From positions 1 to 61,986 of the forward strand of contig WRHO01000008.1 in the NCBI GenBank assembly GCA_009783205.1: a stretch of 61,986 nucleotides of DNA, given 5' to 3'. Source of the DNA: Oscillospiraceae bacterium (GTDB lineage Bacteria; Bacillota; Clostridia; Oscillospirales; Ruminococcaceae). The translations under genes were made by a program, and so were the position numbers. Of the stretch, positions 53,555 to 61,773 are shown piece by piece (position 1 is the stretch's first letter; each line of letters begins with the position of its first letter). The notes under the pieces were generated by a model. That model was not told the origin of the DNA, did no database searches, and was given only the letters and a program-made list of their open reading frames with translations.

Positions 53555-53583
53555 ATTATAACACTGTTTTATTGTTTCGTCAA
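53555..53583 (-). promoter_or_regulatory. sigma-A promoter of addBA, close to the start codon
   Basis: On the minus strand: TTGACG, a 17-base spacer, TATAAT, then ATTCCTACT and the ATG. The expected start site is three bases before the ATG. The -35 hexamer is part of CAATTGACGAAACA, a word shared with the heptamer array at rpsJ. Confidence 0.75.
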
Positions 53584-53598
53584 TTGATATATAATAAC

Positions 53599-53632
53599 AA
53601 AAAGCGGGGTTCGCATTTCGCAACCCCCGCCT
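53599..53632 (-). terminator. intrinsic terminator of the subtilase operon
   Basis: On the minus strand: GCGGGG, one bulged base and an AT-poor loop, CCCCGC, then TTTTTGTTATT. It lies about 25 bases after the subtilase stop. The stem is imperfect but the T run is good. Confidence 0.65.
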
Positions 53633-53654
53633 TTGTCTATCCGTATCCGCAATA

Positions 53655-56600
53655 TTAGAATATATTACGCCATAACTCAAGCTCCCCAATACTCGCGTAT
53701 TGTTGCCCCGCATTTGTTCCGGGTCTGTAATAAACTCGTAAAATTTTAAACCGATAATACCGATACGAAACTGTATTATTAAAGCTGTACACATATTTTT
53801 TAGGGTTATAAATGTCGGTGTCCTCGGGTATATCGTTGAGGGAGAGCAAGGTTGTGAAGTATGTTCCGTCATTTGAGCCTTCAAGCTGTATATCTCTCGC
53901 AATACCACTTCTAAACCCGTTTTGGAACTGCACCTCGTTAGCACTCCTTTGCTCATTTTCGCCAAAATCAATTTGAACCCACGCTTCACCTATGCCGGTT
54001 GTGTTATTAAACAAGCCGTACCCCGACCACCAATAATTTGAATCGGTTAGTAAATCAGTCTTCCAGTTTCCGTCAAATGCCCGCCAACCTTTGTATGTCT
54101 CTGATGAATCACCGTCATTTTTTGCAGTTATAACATATGGCACGGGGGATATATTGCTTGTCATTGTCGGGGTTAAGAGATTTTTTGCACGAGCTATAGG
54201 CAGTAACTTAAATTGTTGTGCTTCGCTATAATTCAACGTGTGTTGCCAAGTATAAGCACCGTTAAAATTCCACCCGTTTGCTACATCTATTACTTTACCG
54301 GAATTTTTATTTATAAAGATGTAATAATTCCCATGTTTTTGAAGTTTCCACAGCTTACAATCATATCCGTTTGCCCAATCGTAAATAGCAACATTTGCAT
54401 AATTATCAAGCGATGAGTTCGATACCTCAACATAGCGGTTTGATAGTGCCGTTTTAATCCGATAATACCCGTCTCCTTGATACTCAAAGTAGAATTTAGC
54501 ACTGTCGTTAGCTGTACTGTTATCCCATAAATATAATCTTGACCCGTTATTTGGGCTATTATTTTCTACTTGCAGATTACGACCATAATAACCTTGGATA
54601 TTGTACCACCCGTCTTGAAATGGTTGTTGTCCTAAATTTGTAAGTATATCAACGTCCGCTTGTGTAATTTGACCGTCATGGTTTACGTCCGCTAAATATA
54701 GCTGTAGAGACGTAGGTATAACGGGATTATTTGAACGCACAAAGCTTTTAACCAATTCTACATCTTGAAAATCAATTACGCCGTCTCGATTTACGTCTCC
54801 TTGTGTATAAACATTGGGGTGTGGCTCAATATACCATTTTTGTGCCGATGTTAATGCACCGTTATTTAAAATGTACTGCACATTATTTCCGACGGCGGTT
54901 AAAAAATTGTTTGTCGGACCCGATGACATCGATATAATATCCTCGCCTCCGGTGCCATATGTCGATACAAACGGACCGCCGCCTGTATAAGAATTAGTAA
55001 TACTAAAATTTCGTATATCGGTATACCCCGAAAGTCCCATTCGCTGTATAATCCATTTCTGTGAATCCGAGTCAAGGTTTTTATTTTGAACTAAAGAATA
55101 TCCTGTAGGGGTAGAATTTAAATAGTATCCGGTAGACGCATTTCGAACATTATATATACCTTGGTCGCCTTTTAGTTTAACACTTCCCGCCACAACTAAC
55201 GCTTTATATGCGTTTAACCTGCCGCCGGTTATACAAATATTAGTTAAATTTGTATCCGCAGGTAACCCGCCGTTAGCAACTGTATCAACTCCGTCTAAAA
55301 TAGCTTGTTTAATTTGAAGCGTATTTAAACCGGGATATTTGCTTTTTATAAGCGCGGCAACTCCGGCGACGTGAGGAGCCGCCGACGATGTACCACCAAA
55401 TGTTATATACGTATTATCTAAACCTGTGGTAATCACCTTTAGAGCAGAATTATTATCCATGCCCTGTCCACCGGGTGCGAATAAATGAACACTGTTTGCA
55501 CCATGATTTGAAGATTGTACATAACTCCATATACTTCGTTGGTCATTTGAATCCGAGGCACCTACCGTTATGACATTAGGGAGTTTATGACTCGCCGGAT
55601 AAGTAGGATTCAACTCAAGATTATAACCGTCGTTTCCCGCTGAAGCAACAACTAATCCGGAATAATTTTTAATAGCTTGATATTGTGCATCTGCAGTAAG
55701 CCCCGGAGGTACACCAAGACTTATATTTAATATCGGGATATTATAATTCTGTGCATATATAATAGCCTCTATAATTCCCTCTACATAAATTTGCAATTCT
55801 GATGTTGGGACCCCCGGGTAATATACTCTCTTATAAACCATTAGAGGAACTATAGAGATTTCTTGACAAATACCTGTAATCCCTATTCCGTTATTTCCTA
55901 CAGCTCCGATAATACCGGCGACCTGTGTTCCATGCGGGTAAATATCTTCTGTATTGTTATTAGCTTGAAAAAAATTCCACCCTCCAACTAAATTTTTTGA
56001 GCTTCCGCTACCAAAATCAATATGTTCCGATACACCGGAATCAATGACACCAACTCTTACGTTTCTACTACCCGTCGTAAATTTCCATGCCGCCGGTACG
56101 CTGATTTTCTTTAAAGCCCATTGTTCTTCATTTGTAAAGTATGGGTCATTAGGTGCGACCGAAGCGATTTGCGCGACATAATCGGGACCGGCACTTCTTA
56201 TTCCTTCGATTTTCTCCAATTTAGCGATAACGTCCAATACGTTTTGCTTATTCTTAATCGGAAGCTTTAATTTCAGGATTTGTCTAAACTCTTCCCGGTC
56301 AATTTGCCAGTCTTCGTCGAGGTTTTGAACTATTTCTTGAAATTCTTTGTTTTGTTTAGTTTGATTTTTAGCGTTAAACTGCTTTTGCTCGGCGATAAAT
56401 TCCGCCTCCCATGTGTCTTTTTTTGGAGCGTGACGAAGGTCGTCATTTGATAATAAAGCCTCGTTGACAACTACCGATAAATCAATAATTTCCTCAATTT
56501 CAATATCACCAAAAAACTTTTTGTCATGTACTTTGTTAATTGCACCAACGCTTTTATCCATAACAATTAATACGGTATCATCGCTGAAATCTTGGTCAAT

Positions 56601-56750
56601 ATCCGCTTTGGAAAAAACTTTTGGTTCATATTTGTCTTTAAAAATTTCTTTATTAAATTCTTCTCTTGATACTGAATCAAAACCGCTACCAAACATAGAA
56701 AATAATAAAGCGAGAATAAGCAATAAGTTTGTAAACTTTTTAGCTTTCAT
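53655..56750 (-). CDS. secreted subtilisin-like protease with ricin, dockerin and discoidin-like domains
   Basis: A 1031-residue exported serine protease. The signal peptide is ~1-25. A propeptide-like region reaches ~200. The S8 domain has an intact triad: D237 (GVIDSG), H273 (PHGTQVAG) and S455 (GTSSAAPHVAG), with the oxyanion Asn in ASAGND. A ricin-type lectin-like region (~530-645) is followed by a canonical type I dockerin (~651-705; DVNRDGVIDFQDVELVKSF, DVNHDGQITQADVDIL), a second ricin-type domain (~708-850) and a C-terminal F5/8 (discoidin)-like domain (~870-1030). The dockerin predicts attachment to a cohesin scaffold; no cohesin is in this window. AAGGAG precedes the ATG; the preceding gene ends 27 bases upstream. 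Confidence 0.93.
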   Translation of the reverse strand: MKAKKFTNLLLILALLFSMFGSGFDSVSREEFNKEIFKDKYEPKVFSKADIDQDFSDDTVLIVMDKSVGAINKVHDKKFFGDIEIEEIIDLSVVVNEALLSNDDLRHAPKKDTWEAEFIAEQKQFNAKNQTKQNKEFQEIVQNLDEDWQIDREEFRQILKLKLPIKNKQNVLDVIAKLEKIEGIRSAGPDYVAQIASVAPNDPYFTNEEQWALKKISVPAAWKFTTGSRNVRVGVIDSGVSEHIDFGSGSSKNLVGGWNFFQANNNTEDIYPHGTQVAGIIGAVGNNGIGITGICQEISIVPLMVYKRVYYPGVPTSELQIYVEGIIEAIIYAQNYNIPILNISLGVPPGLTADAQYQAIKNYSGLVVASAGNDGYNLELNPTYPASHKLPNVITVGASDSNDQRSIWSYVQSSNHGANSVHLFAPGGQGMDNNSALKVITTGLDNTYITFGGTSSAAPHVAGVAALIKSKYPGLNTLQIKQAILDGVDTVANGGLPADTNLTNICITGGRLNAYKALVVAGSVKLKGDQGIYNVRNASTGYYLNSTPTGYSLVQNKNLDSDSQKWIIQRMGLSGYTDIRNFSITNSYTGGGPFVSTYGTGGEDIISMSSGPTNNFLTAVGNNVQYILNNGALTSAQKWYIEPHPNVYTQGDVNRDGVIDFQDVELVKSFVRSNNPVIPTSLQLYLADVNHDGQITQADVDILTNLGQQPFQDGWYNIQGYYGRNLQVENNSPNNGSRLYLWDNSTANDSAKFYFEYQGDGYYRIKTALSNRYVEVSNSSLDNYANVAIYDWANGYDCKLWKLQKHGNYYIFINKNSGKVIDVANGWNFNGAYTWQHTLNYSEAQQFKLLPIARAKNLLTPTMTSNISPVPYVITAKNDGDSSETYKGWRAFDGNWKTDLLTDSNYWWSGYGLFNNTTGIGEAWVQIDFGENEQRSANEVQFQNGFRSGIARDIQLEGSNDGTYFTTLLSLNDIPEDTDIYNPKKYVYSFNNTVSYRYYRFKILRVYYRPGTNAGQQYASIGELELWRNIF

Positions 56751-56777
56751 GATTTTTAAACTCCTTAAATTTTATTA

Positions 56778-57254
56778 TTAATAATCAAATCTACCGCCAT
56801 ACATTTTACAATATACGTAATTATGATGAATTTCCGCTACATCTTCCTCAGTAATCCAACCCCCTTCAAATGCACCGAAATCAATCGGTGTTCCGTCGTC
56901 TTTGGACGTATAAGTTCTTGTCAACGGGAGATATCCATTGTTGTTCAAAATCCACATACGCTGACCGCTGCCATACACGAATTCATAGCCCGCGACCATT
57001 TCGCTCCAAACATTGTGGGAATACCCCGTTGCACGAGTAATCCATAATGCCGCACTGCCGTTATAAATACCGAAACAATGCTGAATTCGTACCTCGTCTG
57101 GATTTGAAGGATTATAAATTTCTTTTATCTGCTGTTGCAATTCATCTGATAATAAATTCCCGACGCAATCACATCTTTGTTTAGCAACAGGCGGCTCTGT
57201 TGTGACAGGTGGCTCTGTTTTTATAACTGGCGGCTCGGTATCGGGTATCCCCAT
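56778..57254 (-). CDS. C-terminal fragment of a secreted Pro/Thr-linker protein, cut at the contig junction
   Basis: About 150 residues of a larger protein. The first visible residues are a TEPPV-repeat linker, then a ~125-residue Cys-containing domain (CDCVGNLL, IQHCFGIYNGSAALW, MVAGYEFVYGSGQRMWI, YVYCKMYGGRFDY). I do not recognise the domain. Such linkers join domains of secreted clostridial enzymes, so a signal peptide and further domains should lie upstream, but the frame meets foreign sequence there. The apparent ATG lies beyond the junction and is an artefact. It is on the same strand as, and 27 bases upstream of, the subtilase and is probably co-transcribed. Confidence 0.6.
   Translation of the reverse strand: MGIPDTEPPVIKTEPPVTTEPPVAKQRCDCVGNLLSDELQQQIKEIYNPSNPDEVRIQHCFGIYNGSAALWITRATGYSHNVWSEMVAGYEFVYGSGQRMWILNNNGYLPLTRTYTSKDDGTPIDFGAFEGGWITEEDVAEIHHNYVYCKMYGGRFDY
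57237..57250. other. junction between clostridial and planctomycete-like sequence
   Basis: The word GGTATC occurs twice here (57237-57242 and 57244-57249). To the left the minus strand encodes the TEPPV linker; to the right it encodes a planctomycete TolC-like N-terminus in another frame. Codon choice and ribosome-binding sites change at the same point. Confidence 0.8.
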
Positions 57255-57555
57255 TGTCGTGCCAGTGGTGCGCCCCTTTCATCCCGGCGACGTAGTGCAT
57301 TTTTCGATGAGCGGCGGGATCATCGCACGGCATCGGTTCGCAATCGGGCGAGAAAGGATCTGCCAATCGGGACGCGGCATCGGGAACGATTCCGAACCCA
57401 TCGACCTTCCAGCGTGGATCGCAGTTGCCTTGTTGGAGGACGGAATAGACCTCACGGTCAGCCTTTTTCCGATAGTGTTGCCTGCCGCATCCCGCATTGC
57501 CGCCGAGACCGGCAACAAAAGCGACGAGACAGAGAAAGCAAAAAAATCGATTCAT
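57244..57555 (-). pseudogene. N-terminal fragment of a planctomycete TolC-like outer-membrane efflux lipoprotein
   Basis: About 104 residues before the junction. A hydrophobic signal sequence ends in a lipobox-like GGNAGC. It is followed by HYRKKADREVYSVLQQ, CDPRW, ASRLADPFSPDCEPMPCDDP and HHWHDNG. This series of motifs (ADxEVY, DPRW, R..DP..PD.PPMPPDDP, HxWH) is what I recall as the start of planctomycete TolC-family proteins. The remaining ~400 residues are missing because the contig switches to another genome. No Shine-Dalgarno sequence precedes the ATG. It is truncated by the join rather than being a true pseudogene. Confidence 0.65.
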
Positions 57556-57619
57556 GACAGATATAGATAAAGTCCATGTCATGAATCGGCGTTAATTTAG
57601 CGAAACTTTAATGATCATG

Positions 57620-57676
57620 CCAAAATTACGGAACGTAGTAATTGTGCCGAAAATCAGAATAGTTCCGTATTTTTGG
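57620..57676. repeat. 15-base inverted repeat
   Basis: CCAAAATTACGGAAC and GTTCCGTATTTTTGG, one mismatch, 27 bases apart. It could be a hairpin in the leader of the TolC-like gene, or the terminal repeats of a vanished element. Confidence 0.5.
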
Positions 57677-57926
57677 TGTACGCATCTCCGCATCATGCTG
57701 TATCTTTTCGATATCCTTTTTCGACAAGCCGTCAGAGCCGCAATCGTAAGATTGCGCTATTTCGTTCCCTTCAACTCTTGAATGAGCCGCTCGACTTGCC
57801 AATCTCTTTCATGACGACCCTTCCAAAAAGAAATCATAACAAATTTCGTAACCGTTCACGACTTTCCCTCGTTCTATCCTAAAATTGCCCTTCCGTCAAG
57901 TTGCAAAAAAGAGTAAAATTCCTTCT

Positions 57927-57995
57927 ATGGATGCCAAAGATCGACGAATCGCAAAACTCGAACAACGAATTGCCGAACTCGAACGTGTCTATTGA
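57927..57995 (+). pseudogene. 22-codon coiled-coil frame, possible IS66-type transposase remnant
   Basis: Reads MDAKDRRIAKLEQRIAELER and VY, then TGA. After the stop, the same frame continues with KLERTP. The DxxIAxLExxIAxLE heptad pattern resembles the N-terminus of IS66-family transposases common in Planctomycetota. Nothing else of such an element is present, so this is only a suggestion. Confidence 0.2.
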
Positions 57996-58091
57996 AAACT
58001 CGAACGCACTCCCCATTCGTCTCCCCATTGTTTTTCTACTCTTACGTGGTAAAATCGCCGCGAATTGAGCCTCACACACTCCTTTATCTAA

Positions 58092-59396
58092 ATGATTACA
58101 CGCACCTTTTGTTCCCTCGCCGTACTGTTTTGCTCGATAACTCTCGTTTTCGGACAGTCTTGGCCGGTCTTTCACGGTCCTAATCGGGACAACGTTTCTC
58201 CCGAAACCGGCTTGCTCAAATCCTGGAAAGAAGGAGGACCAACATTGCTCTGGAAGAACGATCAGATCGGCGACACCGAATCCCCCGGCTACGCTGCCGT
58301 TACCGTTGCCGAAGGTCGGGTCTATACCGCCGGAAATGTTAAGACCGGCGACTCCGATCAAACTGCCAATTCGGTTGTGTTTGCCCTTGATGAAAAGACT
58401 GGCAAAGAAATTTGGCGGTACGAGAACGGCTCTGCTTGGGTGGACAAAGGACTCTTCCCTGGTGAACGCGGCACGCCGACTATCGACGGCAACCGTATCT
58501 ATGCGTACTCTTCTCTCGGAAGGATCGCTTGTCTCGAAGCCGCCGCCGGAAAGGAAATCTGGGCGAAAAACGTTCGAGAAGAATATATCGCACAAGCACC
58601 AGTTTGGGCTTATGCCGAGTCCCCATTCATTGACGGAGATAAAGTCGTGTTATGGGTCGGTGGTGAAACAGCCGCCGTCGCGGCACTTGACAAGATGACG
58701 GGTAAGCCGATTTGGACGACCCCCAGCACCGGTCAACGCGGCAACTATGCGTCAATGACCCCCTGTGTGGTCGATGGACAACGGATTTACGTCAGTATGT
58801 GCCAGTTGGGTGTGCTTGCTGTCCATGCGGAAACCGGCGAACAACTTTTCTTCGTTCCCCACAAAACGGAGTGGGACGTGATGGCAACGACCCCCCACTT
58901 TTTCAGTGAGAACAAACTGTTTGTGACCTCAGGCTACGGCACCGGTGCGAAACTGTTCGAGTTGGGAACTTATGGTAAATTCATCGCACCAAAAGAAGTT
59001 TGGGTGAAAAAAGAGTTCGACAACATGCACGGCGGAATCGTGGTGAAGGACGGTTATGCTTACACCGCAACGCATTTCTACAAACGCGGACGTAACTGGA
59101 TGTGTATCAAACTCGAAGACGGTTCGACGGCGTGGGAAAATCCCGGCATCGGAATGGGTGCAATCACATGTGCGGATGGAATGCTCTACTGTACATGCGA
59201 AAAGATGGATGACCCAACGGTCGCATTGGTCAAGGCAACACCAGAGGGATACGAAGAAACCGGCAGGTTCACGCTTCCCACAGCGGAAGAAGGGGGCGGA
59301 GTAGGAATGTTTTGGGCACATCCCGTCATCTGCAACAAAAAATTGTACCTCCGGCACGGAAAAGTGCTGTACTGCTATGACGTTGCAGAAAAATAG
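58092..59396 (+). CDS. exported PQQ-like beta-propeller protein
   Basis: A 434-residue protein with a signal peptide (cleavage after VFG, ~22) followed directly by SWPVFHGPNRDNVS, a start typical of the planctomycete PQQ-binding-like beta-propeller family. Repeating blade motifs such as VFALDEKTGKEIWRYE, ACLEAAAGKEIWAK and VAALDKMTGKPIWTT (tryptophan-docking, AxxxxTGKxxW) are seen across the chain. No catalytic domain is attached, and these relatives usually do not bind PQQ. The role is probably structural or sugar-related and unknown. No Shine-Dalgarno sequence lies before the ATG. Confidence 0.88.
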   Translation: MITRTFCSLAVLFCSITLVFGQSWPVFHGPNRDNVSPETGLLKSWKEGGPTLLWKNDQIGDTESPGYAAVTVAEGRVYTAGNVKTGDSDQTANSVVFALDEKTGKEIWRYENGSAWVDKGLFPGERGTPTIDGNRIYAYSSLGRIACLEAAAGKEIWAKNVREEYIAQAPVWAYAESPFIDGDKVVLWVGGETAAVAALDKMTGKPIWTTPSTGQRGNYASMTPCVVDGQRIYVSMCQLGVLAVHAETGEQLFFVPHKTEWDVMATTPHFFSENKLFVTSGYGTGAKLFELGTYGKFIAPKEVWVKKEFDNMHGGIVVKDGYAYTATHFYKRGRNWMCIKLEDGSTAWENPGIGMGAITCADGMLYCTCEKMDDPTVALVKATPEGYEETGRFTLPTAEEGGGVGMFWAHPVICNKKLYLRHGKVLYCYDVAEK

Positions 59397-59426
59397 TCCA
59401 AAACAATTCGGAATACGCGCAAACTG

Positions 59427-60011
59427 ATGAATATTTTACTCATTTTAGGACATCCGAAGCCGAACAGTTTTAACGGTGCCATTGCGGAACAGTCAAAGGC
59501 GGTACTGGAAAAACTGGGTCATGAAACCATTTTTCATGATCTCTATCAGGAACGTTTCGATCCGGTTCTTCCGGCAGACGAAGAGAACTTGCCGGATGAC
59601 GAATTGCCTGCGTTTCTGCAAGAACATCTTCGTCATTTCAAGGAAGCCGAGGGGATTATTTTCGTTCATCCGAATTGGTGGGGGGGACCTCCTGCCATCC
59701 TTCGGGGTTGGCTGGATCGGGTCGTTCGCGGCAATTCCTGCTACCAATTTACGAAGGACGGAGTCGTGTCGCACGTCGGCGGAAAAATAGTGCAGATTTT
59801 TTCGACTTCGAACACTCCACGGGATGTCGAAATGAATGTGTACGGCGATCCGATGGAAAACTTTTGGAAAATCGTTGTGTTCGGTCTGCTCGGCACGAAA
59901 TCCTTTGAACGCCGCAATTTTGAATCGGTAATCGTGAGCACTCCCGAAGAGCGGCAAGGTTGGCTCGCCGAAGTTGCAACAATCCTCAAACGCCGGTTTG
60001 GAAAACGTTAG
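59427..60011 (+). CDS. NAD(P)H dehydrogenase (quinone)/flavodoxin-fold family protein
   Basis: A 194-residue flavoprotein of the NQO1/WrbA-like flavodoxin superfamily. MNILLILGHPKPNSFNGAI is the phosphate-binding start for FMN or FAD, and IIFVHPNWWGGPPAILRGWLDRV is the family's hallmark middle segment. Members reduce quinones or other electrophiles by two electrons using NAD(P)H. It starts 30 bases after the PQQ gene on the same strand and could be co-transcribed. No Shine-Dalgarno sequence is visible. Confidence 0.88.
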   Translation: MNILLILGHPKPNSFNGAIAEQSKAVLEKLGHETIFHDLYQERFDPVLPADEENLPDDELPAFLQEHLRHFKEAEGIIFVHPNWWGGPPAILRGWLDRVVRGNSCYQFTKDGVVSHVGGKIVQIFSTSNTPRDVEMNVYGDPMENFWKIVVFGLLGTKSFERRNFESVIVSTPEERQGWLAEVATILKRRFGKR

Positions 60012-60086
60012 CACTGATAATTCATCGGTTGATTTTCGGCTTCCGATTCTCCTGCCGCCGCGAGCACAATAAACTGCGGCTCTTTT

Positions 60087-61535
60087 TTACAAACTATCGC
60101 CGAAATCCTTCTTGAATTTGGCGGCGAGTTTCTGTTGCCAATCGCCAATGGGTTCCAACGTACCGTAGAAGAACCGCAAAATCTTCGGTTCGTCAAGCCA
60201 TTGGAGTCCGCCGACAAGATTACGATTCTGGTAGAGCCAGTTGATTCTGTCCACCGCATACACGATCTGCGACATCGTAAAGACCCGGCGCGGCAAGGCA
60301 AGCCGAACGAGTTCCATGTGTGCCAGCGGCTCCGTACCGTCTTCGTTTCGTTGTTCCGACATGGTACCGCGTTCCATTCCCCGAACGCCGCTGATAATGT
60401 ACAGTGCCGATGCCAATGCACCCGCCGTGTACTGCGTCTGCGGAAGATGTGGCAAAAAGTCTCGCGCATTCAGGTGGCAACCCAACCCACCCGGCGGAGT
60501 CACGACCGGTACATTATGTTTGATGAGTTCATTCGTCATAAATTCAATGAACTGCGGACCTTGCGAAATGACATCTTCGTCGAGCGTTTCGTACATTCCA
60601 ACTGCCAATGCTTCCATTTCCCGCACCGACATTCCGCCGTAGGTCAAAAAACCTTCGTACAGCGGAATGAAGCCTCGAATGTCGAGGTAATACTGTTTGT
60701 TCCCCGTGCAAATTCCGCCCCCGCGAGCAAAGCCGAGTTTACGTCCCGAAAAATAGATAATGTCGCTTGCCGCCGCCATCGCCTTGGCAATTTCATGAAT
60801 GCTCTTGTCTTTGCAGGATGCTTCCCGCTGTTTGATGAAATGGAGATTGTCCGAAAGAAGACTCACGTCTTGCACGAGCGGAATGCCACTCGCCCGGCAA
60901 ATTTTCGACACTGCCAGTAGGTTTTCCAACGAAAACGGTTGTCCGCCGATGAGATTCGTGCCGGCTTCCATCCGAACGTAAGCGATTCCTTCTTTTCCTC
61001 GTTCGGCAATCACTTTTTTGAGAGCGTCGATGTCCATATTCCCTTTGAACGGACACGTCGAAGTCATTTCGAAAGCATCCTTGACGGGAATTTCCAGTAT
61101 TTCGCCTCCGAGTTCGGTGATGTGTGCCTTCGATGTGGTGAAGTGGTAATTCATCGGCACCACTTGCCCCTTTTTGACGAACGTTTTAGAAAGAACATGC
61201 TCGCAGGCACGTCCCTGGTGGGCGGGCAGGAAGTATTCCATTTCGAAAACGTGCTGCAATGCTTTTTCGAGTCGGTAAAAAGTGGCGGAACCGGCGTAAC
61301 TATCGTCCGCTTGGGACATTGCCGCCAGTTGATCGTTTGACATCGCATTGACCCCGCTATCGGTCAACATATCGAGAAAAACGTCAGCATTTTTCAGTAG
61401 AAACGTATTGTTACCGGCTTGTTTGATTGCTGCCTGCCGCTCTTCAATCGGAAGAAGATTGAGTTTCTGGATGATTCTGACTCGGTGCATTTCAATCGGT
61501 GTCGTTTTGCCAGAGAAGAATTTGATGTTTGCCAT
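60087..61535 (-). CDS. tnaA: tryptophanase/tyrosine phenol-lyase family beta-eliminating lyase
   Basis: A 482-residue PLP enzyme of the fold-type I beta-eliminating lyases. The PLP lysine is K266 in SGRKLGFARGGG; D223 and the GGQPFSLENL block are conserved, as is the C-terminal LVRLALPRRVFT. Two positions differ from E. coli tryptophanase as I recall it: the Arg that follows the PLP-binding Asp by three residues is L226, and the C-terminal LRHF is LRFF. Tryptophanase makes indole, pyruvate and ammonia; the changes leave the true substrate open, so the symbol denotes family only. It converges on the quinone reductase gene and has no Shine-Dalgarno sequence. Confidence 0.8.
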   Translation of the reverse strand: MANIKFFSGKTTPIEMHRVRIIQKLNLLPIEERQAAIKQAGNNTFLLKNADVFLDMLTDSGVNAMSNDQLAAMSQADDSYAGSATFYRLEKALQHVFEMEYFLPAHQGRACEHVLSKTFVKKGQVVPMNYHFTTSKAHITELGGEILEIPVKDAFEMTSTCPFKGNMDIDALKKVIAERGKEGIAYVRMEAGTNLIGGQPFSLENLLAVSKICRASGIPLVQDVSLLSDNLHFIKQREASCKDKSIHEIAKAMAAASDIIYFSGRKLGFARGGGICTGNKQYYLDIRGFIPLYEGFLTYGGMSVREMEALAVGMYETLDEDVISQGPQFIEFMTNELIKHNVPVVTPPGGLGCHLNARDFLPHLPQTQYTAGALASALYIISGVRGMERGTMSEQRNEDGTEPLAHMELVRLALPRRVFTMSQIVYAVDRINWLYQNRNLVGGLQWLDEPKILRFFYGTLEPIGDWQQKLAAKFKKDFGDSL

Positions 61536-61773
61536 TGTTACTGTAAATGAGTTTAACAGAGCATAAGTGTATCAAAATAGAGAAATTCGGCAAGAGTATC
61601 ATCCCAGAGAATTGGAAAGTGGGTTGCGCTAATCACAATACGGGAAGCCCCGGCGAAATCGAATTTTTGTGTTTCGTTCTGTAAAAATATCAATAGACGG
61701 ACAACCGACCTTGACACGTTTCCCGGAATTTTCTACGATTCCAACGCAAATCGGCGAATAATTCGAGAACACA
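61536..61773. other. divergent intergenic region between tnaA and the isomerase gene
   Basis: About 240 bases without an open frame of note. It should contain the promoters of both flanking genes, but I could not recognise clear hexamers or a ribosome-binding site. Nothing else is seen. Confidence 0.4.

Larger units (their letters stand above)
57556..58091. other. 536-base intergenic region of the planctomycete part
   Basis: No full gene. It holds a 15-base inverted repeat (57620-57634 with 57662-57676), a 26-codon minus-strand frame (57757-57837: MISFWKGRHERDWQVERLIQ...), a 22-codon coiled-coil frame described separately, and presumably the divergent promoters of the TolC-like and PQQ genes, which I could not identify. 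Confidence 0.5.

Noticed and set aside
53546-53989. A 148-codon N-terminal extension of AddB
   Set aside because: It runs over the addB promoter and a terminator and overlaps the subtilase gene in another frame; it has no family similarity.
57181-57582. A single 133-residue protein across the junction
   Set aside because: Its last ~20 residues come from the other genome; only the part up to about 57,244 is a plausible gene.
57757-57837. 26-residue minus-strand frame MISFWKGRHERDWQVERLIQ...
   Set aside because: Too short, with no ribosome-binding site or known relative; mentioned only as content of the intergenic region.
57879-58595. 238-residue minus-strand frame
   Set aside because: It overlaps the well-supported PQQ-like gene on the other strand and has no recognisable motif.
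60135-60920. 261-residue plus-strand frame opposite tnaA
   Set aside because: It is an antisense shadow of a clear PLP enzyme; the composition is not protein-like.
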